A stretch of 64,000 nucleotides of DNA from Arcuatula senhousia (GCA_963971305.1 CAXARO010001788.1:32793-96792); one strand, 5' to 3'. Shown: positions 23,901-38,900, counted from the stretch's first letter. Notes: generated by a model not told the origin, from the sequence alone. Program-made: numbers and translations.

Positions 23901-26900
23901 CTAGCCATCACGAATCATTTCATCAGACATGATTTTTAATTCTTCCATTGACGAATATCGAAGAAATTTTTTTTAAAGACAATTACACAATACAAATGTA
24001 ACGTTCAATCAGATGCAAGAAAATACTTGAATCTTTAACTAGAATAGTTCATAAGTAACTGTTTATATATACACCAACATAAGAACTTATTCAAAACGCT
24101 GATACTTGTCGGGCAAACATGTGCAAAAAATAATTTCACTTTGAATGGTTGCATTTAACAATCTATCGAATAAATTAAAGTTTATTAAATAATGTTTTTG
24201 AACAATATATTTCAGTTTTGCTTTCGGTTTCGGTATCGGTATCGGTTTCGGTTTCGGATTATAGTGAAAATGTCTACTAGAATGATTTGAATTTCAATTT
24301 TTAAGCTTAACTTTTTATGATTCAAAATGTAGAGTAACCAAGAAAATACTAACATAGATGTATTTAATTGAATTACATCAATTATTAAAGTTCAACTTTA
24401 AAAATACGATTTTCATAGTAACGCTTTGACAAAAACTTTTACAGGCATATATGATCTATATGACAGGTTACAAAAATGTAAAAAGTTTTCCCGTTTTAAT
24501 GTAGTACTCTTAATCAAAAAACTAAAATAACACAATTTTAATAAAACGATACGATATACGTATTCTAAGTAAACAATACAATCTGATTAATATATAAATG
24601 TTAATGAATATGGTAGCTAATTAAAACTAACTTATAGACTGATGAAAAAATCTAAACTCCTAACACGCACAATGCTCTTTAAAACAATGATTTATATCAT
24701 AACCTTGAAATAGGATCTAAGAAAACCAGGACACTATTAATATTTTAAAAAATGTCGAGAAGCCGACTGGAGCTACATCAACTTTCCTTGTTATTTAAAA
24801 ATTCATACGACAGATTCTGAAGGCATGTAATATGAATATTAAATTATGATAAAAACATCATTATCAACAACAACAACAAGAACATTTTAATTTCAGCTAT
24901 GTGATTAATTTTTACATAATACATAATTATATACTTTATACATTACAAATATATGTCATAAAGTCGAAATTTAACACAAATGCTACAAAAATTTGAATAC
25001 AAAAGTCGACAATTTAGCTCATTTTAAACCTAAAAAAGTAACAATGGCAACAAGAAAATTAACTGATGAACATTTTTAGATATTGACGAATGTTTTGAAC
25101 ATAATGGTGGATGTAGTCATTCCTGTAATAATATGCCTGGGTCTTATGAATGTAAATGTCCACAAGGAATGGAGCTTGGTCGAGATGGAAAAACGTGTCA
25201 AGGTAAAACACATGTTCTAACATATTTATATACAATGTATAAAAGAATAAAGTTAATAGAGATTCAGTTAAACTCATTTTAACCACTAAAACAAAAATCA
25301 AAATTATATATGTTTCTATACATTGTAAAAGACGTTTTTTTTATCTTGTCTTATTGGGTTGAAGCGAACCCTAGACATTGCTCAGCGCAAGAGTCATGCT
25401 GATTGTCAAATAGGATTTGGGCAACTAATTAGGACTAGTTTATTTCAGTGCCACAACGAACTCAATATGTTTTGTTCAAAAGATAAAAAAAGAATATTTA
25501 TAAAAATTTAAGTTTTAAGGTGTCCAGACTTAGTTATTCTTCAAATATTTTTAAGGTAGTATGCCTAGTGCTACACTGGATCATTGGAGTGATTTTATTC
25601 ATTAATTTTTATTCCATGGGATGCATTTTTGATGTTGACCAAGCTTTGCTTATTTAAAAAGAATTCTGTTAATTTCCTCATTAATTGTGAAAATACAATT
25701 AAACTGCAGTAAAGATTTTTCCCGTTGTCTATTTCAGACAAGGATGAATGTCGCATTGGTAATGGAGGATGTGACCAGCTCTGTGTCAATGAATATGGAA
25801 CATATCATTGTGAATGCAAACTAGGATATCAATTGGCCAAAGATGGAAAGTCATGCGAAGGTAAACATGAACATTATTTTATGTATAAGATACATCCCAG
25901 GCAACCCTCCTTCTTCAGTGTCAAAGGCTGTACCGATCTCTGAAAGTAAATGATGTTTGGCGACTACTTTGAGGATTTCTTCCATATAAATTGTCAAAAA
26001 TGACATTTTTTAAATAATCATGCTTTATTGCTGAAAGCTACAAGTGGTAGAGAAGAAACATAGATTTGCAAATGATTACTAGTATATCATTGGGGAAACT
26101 TGTCTGATTACCATTTTTAAAGCCCCCTAACTTTTCATTTAATTGAAGATGAAGAAAATTCTTTAAAAGCTTTTTAAGTTTGTATATCTAGAATAACGTT
26201 ATAAAGAGTATTTTCTGTCCTAACTGAAATTGCTTAATGTCGCACACCATTCTAGGTTAAATGATCGATCTCAGAATAATAGGAGCGATTTATTCTCCGG
26301 AGCTTGTTTTCCTGTGTTTAAGCTGGTTTTGTTTTTGGCTCTTCTTTCTTCTGGCGTTTTATATAAACCTAAATATAAAAAGAACAACGGAAATTTTAAA
26401 TAAACAATCATACTAGACACCAAATGCAATTTTTGATTTTTAGATATTGATGAATGTAAGGACAACCTAAGATGCTCTCAAATATGCCATAACACAAATG
26501 GGTCCTATGTGTGCTCATGTCGTACTGGATACCAGCTTAGTATGGACGGCAGAAACTGTCTAGGTAAGAATTCTATAAATCATATTGATTTAAATTTACG
26601 TTCAACAATGTTATAAACAAAATTATATGTTTAAACATCGTCAACGTAACAATGCAATGACCATCTTATTACTTTGAGAGGACATGTTACTACCGATGAA
26701 GTCAAGCGCCGAATCGTATCTAGACATTTGAGCGGTCATTGATAAAAGATAAAAGTTTTATTTTAAACTTAATCTACAAAAAGTGACACTTTATTACTAT
26801 AAGTTTTTTAAAATATAAATTTTTATTCTTAAATGTTCGACTTGTATCTATTTGCTACTTCCCTCTGGTATATATATAATCTTATTTCAATCTATACGAA

Positions 26901-29900
26901 TTTCTTAAAGATTGGAACCCAATTATTTCAAAAATAAGAACCGCGACCTACCGTTACAATATACTATAAAAGTTTGTAAAAGAACCTATGTTCAATTTTT
27001 TAGACACCCAACTCCCTTAATAGTTACTCTTTACATATAAATTGTGTTAAGGTATTCAGACCTTAAACCATTCATAAATTAACCAAGAACGAAACGATAT
27101 ATTTTCTATTCCTGAAGACAAAATAACATGCTAGAGAGTCATTCCTGTTCCAGCCAATTTTGTTTTGTATTGCCCTGATATTTTCAACAGTAGAATATTG
27201 CGGTGATATATATAGATTGTCTGACTCGACTAGTTGATAAATCTTCTACAGCCTATTTTTTAACCTCAATTAAAATTTCTTTCTGTCTGAATTAAGTATG
27301 CAAAATTTTAGAAATTTCTTTATGTAGATATAGATGATTGTCTAACTGCACATTGTGGGAATGGCGGGACTTGCATTGACAATGTTGGCTCATACGGCTG
27401 CCGATGTCAAGATGGATTTGAGGGTCAACATTGTGAAAAAGGTAAATTCATAGAATTGAAGACCTATTCGTTTCATGCAGTAGCTTTTTGTAAATAAGAC
27501 ATACCAACTCTAAAGGAGGGCACAGACAAATTAATGGTGAAAATTAAAGTTAAAGTTTGATATTAGGCTAGTAAAAAGATATAATATTTTTAAAGTCTAA
27601 TCTAATTTGGAGCAGGGCTATAAGAAAATACGTCTCATATGATCCCTAAAAAATTCTTTCTTCGTTATCAGCCGCTAGTAGAAAAATTCAAAATTGAGTT
27701 AAAAGATATAATTGTTCATTGTTTTAATTAGTGTTTGACTGGTCTGCTGTACTGAGATAATCACCTCAATATCCCTATTGTGTCTCACAACTATGTTGTG
27801 TTCTTTGGTCATTACCGGATCCTAAGATCGCAATGGAAGAGGGAGGTTTGGCGCCATAAAACCTGGTTTAACCCACCATTTCGTTTGAAATGCCTGTACC
27901 AAGTCAGGACCATTGCGATCCACCAATTCTCCGGTATGACTGATTCGTTTTTGTCATTTTCTCTGGACTATGAGATTGATCATTCAAGTTCGGTAGTTTC
28001 GTTATTACCTTTATCTCTCAAATTGAAAACAGCAAATATCATGTCTTGGTCTCTTAGAAACTTTCGCCGAAACTATCTTGTATAATTTAATCTATATGAA
28101 AAAATTAATAAATATTGTTTAATTCAGATATAAATGAGTGCGGATATTTGAACGGTGGTTGTGAGGAAACATGTGTTAATGACTTTGGTGGATTTCATTG
28201 TACATGTGCTTTGGGGCACAATGGTGACGGCTCTTGTAAAGGTATGGGTATCATAATAATCTTTAAATTGTTTCATAACTCCATATTTCAACATCAGATA
28301 TAATTATGTTGAAATGTGTTAGTGATTCTGTCCTCAACCAATATATTTTGTTTCTTACAATTTCCTAGGGATGTTTATGTATAAAAATATCTTGAAATGC
28401 GATGGTACAGAAACAATAAAGACACTCAGTTGTTTCATTTTCATATCTTAAGGGCGTCCGAACGTCTTAACAGTCAGACAGGTGGTGACAAAATATTATC
28501 TCCCTTGTAAATAATTTATATGTCTAACTGATTCGAAAAACACATCATTTTGAATGACGCGATAAGCTGAAATCACCGACTTAATCTTTTGATTAATAAA
28601 AAGTAGGTCATGGTTAATTTCAAGTTCGGGTACAAGTGGATGGACAAAATATTGGTTTTTTTTTCTTAGTTAGGATGTTTTACGCATAGAATAATAATTT
28701 TTGACAAAAAAGGAATTTATTATCTCAAAGGAATAACCGGAACTCTATAAAGGTGATAAACATGTTGAATTTAAAAAAATAATGGTAAGTGCGACGGGTT
28801 ACATACTTTTGACAGATGACGACCAATCTCATGCTTGTTTTGTTGACAAAATTTTAAGGAAATCTGAGAAAAATGGGTTTTTTTGTCACAAGCAAGTCTA
28901 AAACGTTGCTAGGCAAATGAAGGGAGATGAATACAGTTTTACAAATCGAACAAACCTCACTTAATAGAACCTCTCCTTCTAAAACGTCATTTTACATTTG
29001 CTTATTATCATTTTATTACAAAGACATGCATTATATTAATAAAAAGTAAAATTTAAACAGTTTCACCAGTTAAGGCCTTATATATTGCAGAATTAAAGAA
29101 AAAGTATTTTAGGAAGTCGAGTAGACCATTGCTATTTTAAGCGGGTATGAGATACTCTCAATGTTTATTTATTTTATGAATGAAATTTCTATATTTAGAA
29201 AGGGGGATTCACGAATAACTTATGAAATTAGCACAACTTTGACAATCATTTTTATCAATACCGCTATAGTGACGGGTTCAGGAATTTTGTATCAGAAAGA
29301 ATGGAGTCTTATCTGTTGGATATTTTTTTTCAGATTTTTTGGAGCATGATGTTTTATTTGTCACAAAGGAAATCAGACCCCATAATATCACTTAACATGA
29401 GAAATGTGCTCTTTTAACGCTGCATATTTAATAAACCAAGGCAAATTCGGTGTTGTTTACTTTCATTTTGCATATTTTATATCACATTTTGTTTTAAAAG
29501 TTGCTCTAATAAACTTTTTAATGCCCATAGTTACTACGTAAACATCCCGAATCAAATTCTACCTTATTTATTAAAGAGCGCATATTCTTTTGTCTCGTTC
29601 TGACCACCTTTCTGACTGTTAAGTCCTAAAGGGCAGAGACAAAACAAAAAAAAAAAACAAACGAGAGCGTTGCAAATACAGACATGTAAAACACGGGAAC
29701 ACAAAAAATGCTAAACATCAAATTACAACGCGAACTCTATTCGATCGTAACAAGACTGAACTTTAGGTGCTCCGGAAGGGTAAGTTGTTTCGGCTTTCTA
29801 TAGCATACCCGTTACATTGTCAACTGTCAATTCAGTTTGTCAAATCCGGTAAACGAAGGAAAAACAAAACCCTATGAAAAAAGACTTAAGATGATTGAGC

Positions 29901-32900
29901 AGAGTAAAGTAAAGCAGTATGTAAGTGTGTATAAGTAAGACGGTTTTATTTCTTTTAAAAATAGGAAACTCTTCTGATTTAGCAACAAAACGCACCTTAT
30001 TCCAAATTCATAAAATTGCCAGAAAACTCTTACCAAAGGGCTGTGCAGTTCTTGAACTTGCTTCGTGTGGAACCGGATCGAACAGAAATTTAGCGTTTTC
30101 ATCAACATCAGATTGGTTCCACCTTTCTACAAATTCCAGTGTGTATTTCACATATGGCATTGTCTTCATCGAATCTGGAGATTTCTCTCTTCCGGTCTCT
30201 ATATCTGGGCTGACAGTGTTTTCAACTTCTACAGGATTAGAGCTTCTTGTTGGTTCGTTGGTGTACAGAGAAAGTGATGGAATTAAACTAACTAATAAGC
30301 GTGACCATGATTGTTTCTTTTTTCCCATCACTCCAAAAGATATCCATGTCTTGATGGCTTCATTTTTACCGACAGTTTTTGAACGTCTTTACAGTGTTTT
30401 ACCAGAATGGCTTAGGTTTAGTAAGTCTGGCAGTACAGCTTTGTCTATTCGAGATCTTAAAACTGAATTGATGCATGGTTATGAGGTTGATAACGTTTAT
30501 GAATGCCGTGGAGCACCTTTGTTAAGGAACAATATGTACAGCGTTTTCACTTTTGATTCCAGTATGAGTATCAGTGTATTCAGTAAAGAATTACATTTAC
30601 CTCATCAACTGTCAGGGAAAAAAATATGTATCCTAGTAGATATTTGTGAGAAAAGACCTGGAACATTATATATGATGCTGCCTCCTCAATCAAGAGATGT
30701 CCTTGGAAACTTTGATGTATTTAAATCACTGAAATCTCCTATTGGCCTCTCATTTCGACCACATGGACTAGGGCTGTCAATTTCTAAAAATATTAATGTA
30801 AATGGAGATCGAGAAATTGATTTGTGGAACGGTGAAAATCATTTTAACAGGTTAGTTTTACTGTCATGAATGTTTAAAATAGTAGCAGTGTCATTCATTG
30901 TTTGTTTAAGTTATTTTGCGTCCTTATTTTTTTCTACTAAAAGAAAATGATTGACTCAAAACATAAAAAAAAACATAAATAATGGCTGTACTAGAAGCGA
31001 TTTGAATTCTGTTTCGTCGGGTGTAAGAATAAATCTTATTTCATAAATTATTCAAGCCCGAGAATTGCCTGGAGCGCCTCTGATGAGTCTTGAATAGACG
31101 AAACGCGCGTCAGGCGTAACAAAATTTATTTCTGATCTTTGTTGTCATTTGTCTTTAGATGGTTTTACTAAAACTTATTTGTTTTTTTGTAGAGTTTTTC
31201 CCAAAGCTAATGTGTGGTTGAATACTGATATAAGTTTAACTATGTTGAATAATCATCTTGAAATCAGAGGCAATGCAGAACTGTTTATTGGTGTTCCAAA
31301 TCTTTCTAAGGTAAATTGTTTAAACGTTTTGTACAAAAATTTACCGATATCTTCATTTATTTACAATAAGGTCGTATTACCAAACTATCACACAAAAGCA
31401 TAGGCCCTTCCATAAGTTTCTATTACAAACAAGAAACGATTCCATCTGAAGGCATATTTTTCTGATTCTTTAAGATTTCAAAAAATATCATGATTATTGA
31501 AATAGAAGAAAATGAGATGTGCAATAAGTGTACACGACACAACCTACAATATAAACGTAAATTAAAAACATCTACAATGGAAAACAGCCAGCAGCCTTCA
31601 ATGTGACCAGCGGTCGCTGCTCGCTGTTTTTCAATTGGTCCCTGGATTGAAATTAAACTACATATGATTCAAGCCCAATTCTAAAGTGCAATGAAAGACC
31701 ATCTTCTTGACAAAAAACAATTAACATAAATTGGACTTAATACAAACATAAGCTTTGATAAAGATTCCTAGCTTGGGACAGGCACATTAAAAATGTTGCG
31801 GGGTTAAACTAGTTTTTTGGCGCTAACCTTCCCCTTATTGATAATCAATAACAAAGGACAAACTAACACATAGTAAAGAAGTTCAATTCAACAAGAGAGT
31901 ATCTGAAACAAAAGGACAACAAATGATTAACGGGACGTAGAAATACTCTCTTGAGAACACTCGAAGTTACTGAAAGTTAGCTAAGAATCATCCATCTTCA
32001 GATGTAAAAAATCAAGTATGTCGATCTTAAATCCGACACAACACGTCAAACAATTCATGATTTGATGATGCATCGTCAGACAAAACCGACACACTTGACC
32101 GCTGTAATGCTAAAAAATGACATAAGTATAAATAAGTGTAAAAAAGTATAAAAAGGCAATAAACATTTTAAAATAAGTATCAAATTATCAATATTTTTAC
32201 AAAAGAAGATTAAATTTAAAGATTTTACTATTCTTTTTTACTTTATTCAATAAAGTTTTTAGCCAATTTTTATTCTACGAGGATTGTGTTTGAATTAATT
32301 TGCTTAACAAACAACATTAGGGACCAACCATTTAACTTGAAAGGGGGGGCTTGGTTTTTTCTTAAAAAAAATATTCTGAAAATTATTTTTTGATGAAAAA
32401 AATATTTTGACAGCAGAGGGCAAGAAAAGAATATTCTGAAGAAGGATTTTTGTCATATAAAATAATAAAAATAAATAAAAAAATATTTTGTCGCGGAAAA
32501 AAATTTTCTGACCAAAACTAAAAACCAAGCCCCCACATCAAGTTAAATGGTCCGTCCCTTACCGAAGAAATATCCATTTTTTTATGTCCTTACTATAGGC
32601 AACAATTCGTTTACGGAATTCAGATCAGTTTGATCAGATTTATGTGAATGTCTGACATTTAATGATTTTACTATAGGCAACAATTCGTTTACGGAATTCA
32701 GATCAGTTTGATCAGATTTATGTGAATGTCTGATATTTAATGATTTTTTTTTCTAGAAATAAACTTGAAATACACTAAATCAACTAATTTTATCTTTCTT
32801 TGCTTTTTCCATAGCTATTGACAGGGATGTTTGTGGACGAGTGGAATGTTTTAATGAAGATAAGGAATTTTCATCCACGTCTTTCAATACCTATATTCGG

Positions 32901-35900
32901 AAAGACATATGCTCTTGATTTGAGCTTGCTAGTAGATACAAGTATAACAGCATATGTGTCGATAGGGGGTTTGTAATATTTATTTTCGACAAAAATTACT
33001 CATTATCTTAATATTTGATCATGTACTCAGCAACACAAGTAACGCACCACTTCTTTCCTTTCAGGGTTCATTAAATCAAATTCAATAAAAAACAAAGCCA
33101 TTATTTATGAAATATGCACCAGTGCGCTCATGGCACGAATTTTTGATAAAGAAGTCGAAAAAGAACGTCTTAGACTGATCAATTCAAAAATTGCGTGTTA
33201 CTAAAAATGATTGGCAAGTTTTTGTGAAAATTCAGCTTTGTCCCCTATTTTCTGGTTACATTTTTTGATAAGCATCACAAATTAAGAAATGGGTAATTTT
33301 TGTATTTTGGATTAACAACTTGATTAAAGAACCTCATTTTTGAAAATTTTAAAAAGAAAAAAACAGAATTTTTCGAAATTTCCAGAGTTTGGTGTTAAAG
33401 ACCCCATACATGCTGTGCCGAAATCACAGATCATTCCGACGACTACATTAAGATATATTTGCTTCTAAACTTTTAAATCAAAGGAAATGAATAGAAATGG
33501 TGCGTTTCTAATGCTGTTTAGTATATTTTTCTAATGAATTTGAATGACTTTGAATTACCAATGCTCTTACGTTGAAAAAAAATGATGAGATGTATGCCCC
33601 TTACGTGTCAGTAGTTTAATAGGGAACATGCAATATTTAGGCAATTGTAAGTTGTATGTTCGTATAATCAAACCATGATTCCTGTTAGACATTTATTTTT
33701 TAGGAGACCATGTACGGACATTATGTGGTGAAAGAGCAAACCCAGAGGGTGTCTATGCATCATTCCTTTTATACACTAATCCGTTCAGAAATGTTCCGAT
33801 AATAAAAAGGTGGATTTTTGACAGAAACCATCGAGTTTATGCATTCCTCAGATCTGCTCCAAAACACATATCTACAAAAGAAACCAACATAGATATATTT
33901 AACGATATTATTGATATACGTGGCATGATTAAACGCTTTGGAGATCTATTGATAGTTTTTATCGAACAGCTGAAAAATGACGGATTGAAAATAATTCAAC
34001 TCGTGATGGAAGACTTACAAAATGCATTATATCTTTTGACACAATTGGTTGAAAAGATTGCAAAAGCAAGAAATTTACAACTCAAGACTACTCTTGGTAT
34101 CATAGGACAAATTTGGAAGACATATACTACAGATGTACGACACACAGTCCAAAAAGTTATTGATATGCTTGAATACGAGGAACGAGAATTAGCAAAAAAC
34201 ATATCAATCTTTTTGAAACGAGAACTGAATACGATTGACATAAACTTAGATAAAACGATCGACAAGCTGCGAAATCAAGTCTTAAGCGCTTTTAATGTTG
34301 ATTCGGGTCTTGGGTTTAAGTTTTCTGCCGATGTTTTGCTTGTTAAATTAGGATTTGGAAAAGTAGAAGCGGAATTTGTTTATTCGCTTGATAACATTGG
34401 TGAATGTAGCAAATTCAAAAAAGCTTATGAAATTCTAAGAGGACATAAATCAGCAAAAGTTGTCGCTCGATTTAAAGGTCATCGACGTTTCCGATTTTTC
34501 ATAAAAGTTATCGGAGGAAAGGATTTAAGTATTGCCTTTTCATTGTCTGAATTCAAATTTGTTGCCCATTTTCAGAGTGATATTTCGCTTTTAGGTATAT
34601 CAGTCGTAGAAGATGTTATAATAAATAACAATTTGATTCAGGCATCTTTTGAAGGCAATGTATGGGACACATATTATATCCAATGTAAGTTATCGGCAGA
34701 GGTGGCCTCGGATTGGAAAGACTTAAAATTTCTTTTAAGTGGACGATTTGTTTTCAAACGAGGAGAGAATGATTTCGGTGGTTCCTATCTTGATGGCTTA
34801 TTAAGACTTTCTTCAAAACTAGCAGATGCAGCAAATTTAAGACTCAATCAAGTTAAGAAAGGGCTTACGACTGCTCAAAAAGGTCTAACAGACGCACAAG
34901 GAGCATTGAGAAAAGCACAAGAAAAGATAAAGGGAGCACACAAAACCTTTGACAAAGCCGTTAGCTCAATGGATGTTGCAAACCGAAAACTTGAAGCAGC
35001 AAAAGGACCGTTTCGTCGAGCTATGGAAAAGTTAAATAGAGCACAGAAACATGTTGACAATGTTTGCAGAATTCGTACGTGCCATAGCATTTGTGTACCA
35101 GGTATCAAATTAAGATGGTGTAAAGGGTGGATCCCTCACCCTTGCTTTAGAAAAACTAGTTGCATGTTTCGAATTCCCAACGTTGCATGCCACCTTGCTA
35201 ATGCTGGTTGCTATGTTATCCGTGGTGCAGCCTATGTTGCCCTTGAGGCAGCCAAGTTGTTTGTTAGAGCTCCCATGTTGGCACTCGATGCAGCAAAGTC
35301 CGCTGTATCCGTTGCACAGTTTGTTGTTGACAAATCAAAAGTTGTGCTTGAATTAGCAGTTGGGGTGCTTGAGGTAGCTGAAATAGGTTTAGAAACAGCA
35401 AAACGGGTTCTAGAAGCCGCCAAGGTTGCTGTGGACGGCGTCAAATTTCTTGTGAAAGCTGCTTTACATGTTTTCGATTTAATTGTTAAATATGGTCTGC
35501 AAAGTTTGATCGACGTAAAAAATTGCAAATTTGATTTTCAAATAGCAACAGTTGATCCAACATATTTTGATGTTTCTTGTGAGGTAAGAGCCTTTCGTCT
35601 CCACTGGCACACCATAAAGTTCGAATTCGATTTCCGCCACCCGTTTGTCAGCATGTTGAATGTGGTCAAGTCAACTATTTCAACACTATTTGAACTAATA
35701 GGAGATGTGTTCGGTAAACGTAAACGACGAGATATTGCTTTCAATTCCATGACACAACTTCATCATATTGTTCAACTACACAAAAGGGCAATTCTTAGTT
35801 CTAGTGGAAGTGACAACCAAACAGAATTTGTATACACTGACTTAAACGACAATAATACAATGATGGGTGACACAGAAATATATTTCAAAAAAAGATTCAG

Positions 35901-38900
35901 GAATCGTATTCAATATTTTGCATTCAACTGTGACTCATTTCTCAATATACATTCATTTTTCCATGAGGCCATAGACTTTCTTGTCCATATGACGAACGAT
36001 TCTGCAAAGTCAATTGATGACATAGAAAATGTTATGCTTTCCTTCAATGTGACAACCAACTATACACAAAATAACATTTCAGCTAATGATAGTGGAATCA
36101 ATCGTGAGTACGCATACCAGGAGTTTAACATTACAAGCGAGAAAATAGACGAGGCATTGCTAAACGTGTCGTCCTCTCCTTTTGCTAATGATATTTCCAA
36201 GATGAGAGAAACATCACAAGATGTATCGAATATCCTTGATTCGCAGTTAGCTGATGCAAAATCGTTGTCCATCATGAGAGAGTGGATTTATGGAATGTCT
36301 AACACAACAAGAGACTATTTTAATGAGTCATATTGCAATGGTTTCGAAGATTGTGTGATCTTTGCGTTTTCACAGCTTCATGATATTTTCAGCGACAACT
36401 CAATCCCTGGCGTAGATACCAGCAGGGATTTGACCACTCTCCTAGAAGATAGATTTATGGAACTTCTCCGGAACGATTCCTGGACAATCAAAGAATCGTA
36501 CTTGATGTCATCCGATATACTCCAAGGCCTGAGTGAGTTGAATGAAACAAACATATGGTGCTCATCTGCACCTGAATTTACATTCCAATCTCAAAACGAG
36601 ACTGTGCTTCATGGATCTGCTCTAAAGCTCACCTGTTCTGTGACTGGAAGTCCATTTCCAATTATTCGTTGGTTTTTCAACTCGACAATGATTCATGATG
36701 GGGAAAACGATACGCTCACTATTGAAAATGCTGGGTTAGAAAACAAAGGGAAATACAAATGTGAAGCAGAAAATGTTGTAGCTAATGTAACGTCACAAGA
36801 CATAGAAGTTTTTGTCATAGGTAAGTGAACATATTTTACCTTATAATACATAATGAATTGAAAGCCTAATTTAGGGTATTTTCAGCCCTTTGATGAAGCG
36901 AAAAAAAATATACGGATTAAGTAATCAAACTTTAGTACGAAAATATGATTTGTAATTTTACCCTTTATCCTACATTTCCAAGCTAATGTTGTTACTAATA
37001 TTTCTTTTTTTTTAAGTTAGATTTGTTTTATGTCCATCGGTTTGGATTGCAGTCAATCAACTCTTGGTCTTTACATCTATAACATATATATGAATCATGT
37101 TTGGTAAAATAAAAAATTTCAGAAGGAAACATTGTTGAATATTGTTTAGAGTCTAACAGTGCAATTTGAAAACAAATGCTTGCGCGTGGTTTGTTTTTCT
37201 TTGGTAATAATATTTTTTGTGTAAGAACAAGACCATTAGTATTTCAAGTTCAGTATTTACTGTAAGTACTGTTTCTTTATACAAGCCTTTAATTGCAAGA
37301 TTGGTTCTTTTCTTTCCATATCATTGTTCTTGTATATATTTTAAGAATGCTTGCCGGGAACGCATTACACACATGATACCAGCAATTGCCAACCTTGTCC
37401 TATTGGCTATTACCAGCAGGACAACAACAAACAGTCGTGTAACAGGTGTCAAAATGGACATACTACGGACCTAACTGGAAGCAAATCACCCAGCGATTGC
37501 ATTGGTTAGTATCAATCGTAAATTAATGTTCATGTGAAAATATATAAGATTTCTTTAGCATATTTAATTTTGTCTTGTTCGCTAGCTTCCAATTAAAATG
37601 AGCCTTGTTGTTTTTGTTGCTTTGTAGTGTTATACAACAATTGTTTGACGTCTATATTATTTTCTTTTCCAAATACAGCTGTACTATTAAAACAAAGTAG
37701 TGTCTTCGAATGGCTTTCTTTCTCAAAGTTTAAGATTCATCGTCACTTGCTTTAGAGAACAGAAACGGCGCCCTGATTTGTCTAGCAACTAGTGTTTCTG
37801 ATTTCTACAACGTAGTTAATAAATTATATAATCTAATTTATGGAACGCAATAGCTGCCCTATGATGATGAGGTTCATTATGTGATGATACTTTGCCATTA
37901 TATGATGGTACTTTGTCATTATGTGATGATACTTCTTCATTATGTGATGATACTTCGTCATTATGTGATGATACTTCGTCATTGTGTGATGATACTTTGT
38001 CATTATGTGATGATACTTCGTCATTATGTGATGATACTTTGTCATTATGTGATGGTACTTCTTCATTATGTGATGATACTTTGTCATTATGTGATGATAC
38101 TTCTTCATTATGTGATGATACTTTGTCATTATGTGATGATACTTTGTCTTTATGAGATCAAGGTTATTATTATGAACAGCGCTGAAAAAAATAGTCATTT
38201 CTTATTTTGTTCAACAGGTAGTTTTTCTGTGTATCCCCCCAAAAAATCGTTTCCAAAAGGTCGCTTTCTCGAATTTCAAATCAATAACCAATATATAATT
38301 TATTATATATTAAAACTTTGTAAACAACATTTTTCTTCTTTCATGCGGTTTTACTAAAAGGTTCATTTAACATGGGTTTTTTATTTTTTTATTTTTAGCT
38401 CGGGATTTAAATCTATGTTTTAAACTGTTCGGGTTTTAGCGCCTGTCATTCAAAAATAACAGAAAAAAATACAATCTATAACTAGAGGTCGCGTCTATCA
38501 ACACTAGTTAAAAACAAAGTAATGAAAAATGTTGTTTACAAAGTTTTGATATATAATAAATTATGTATTGGTTATGGATTTGAAATTCGAGAAACCGACC
38601 ATTTGGAAATTTTTTTTGGGGGGGAGGGAGAGGTTACACAGAAAAACTAAACGTCGAATAAAATATTTGTAATGTCATAAGAAAAGTATATTTTTTAGCG
38701 CTGTTCATAATAATAAACTTTGATCTCATAAAGACAAAGTATCATCACATAATGAAGAAGTATCATCACATAATGACAAAGTATCATCATATAATGAAGA
38801 AGTACCATCACATAATGACAAAGTATCATCACATAATGACGAAGTATCATCACATAATGACAAAGTATCACCACATAATGAAGAAGTATCATCACATAAT

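Noticed and set aside
29161..29349. 62-codon ORF considered as a transposase remnant
   Set aside because: Inside the TTAA element but with no catalytic Asp pattern; composition is typical of AT-rich noise.
30008..30331. 107-codon minus ORF
   Set aside because: Shadow of exon 12, which has matching splice sites and phase on the plus strand.
33996..36275. Minus-strand ORFs of 70-98 codons
   Set aside because: Shadows of the 3.1-kb coding exon on the plus strand.
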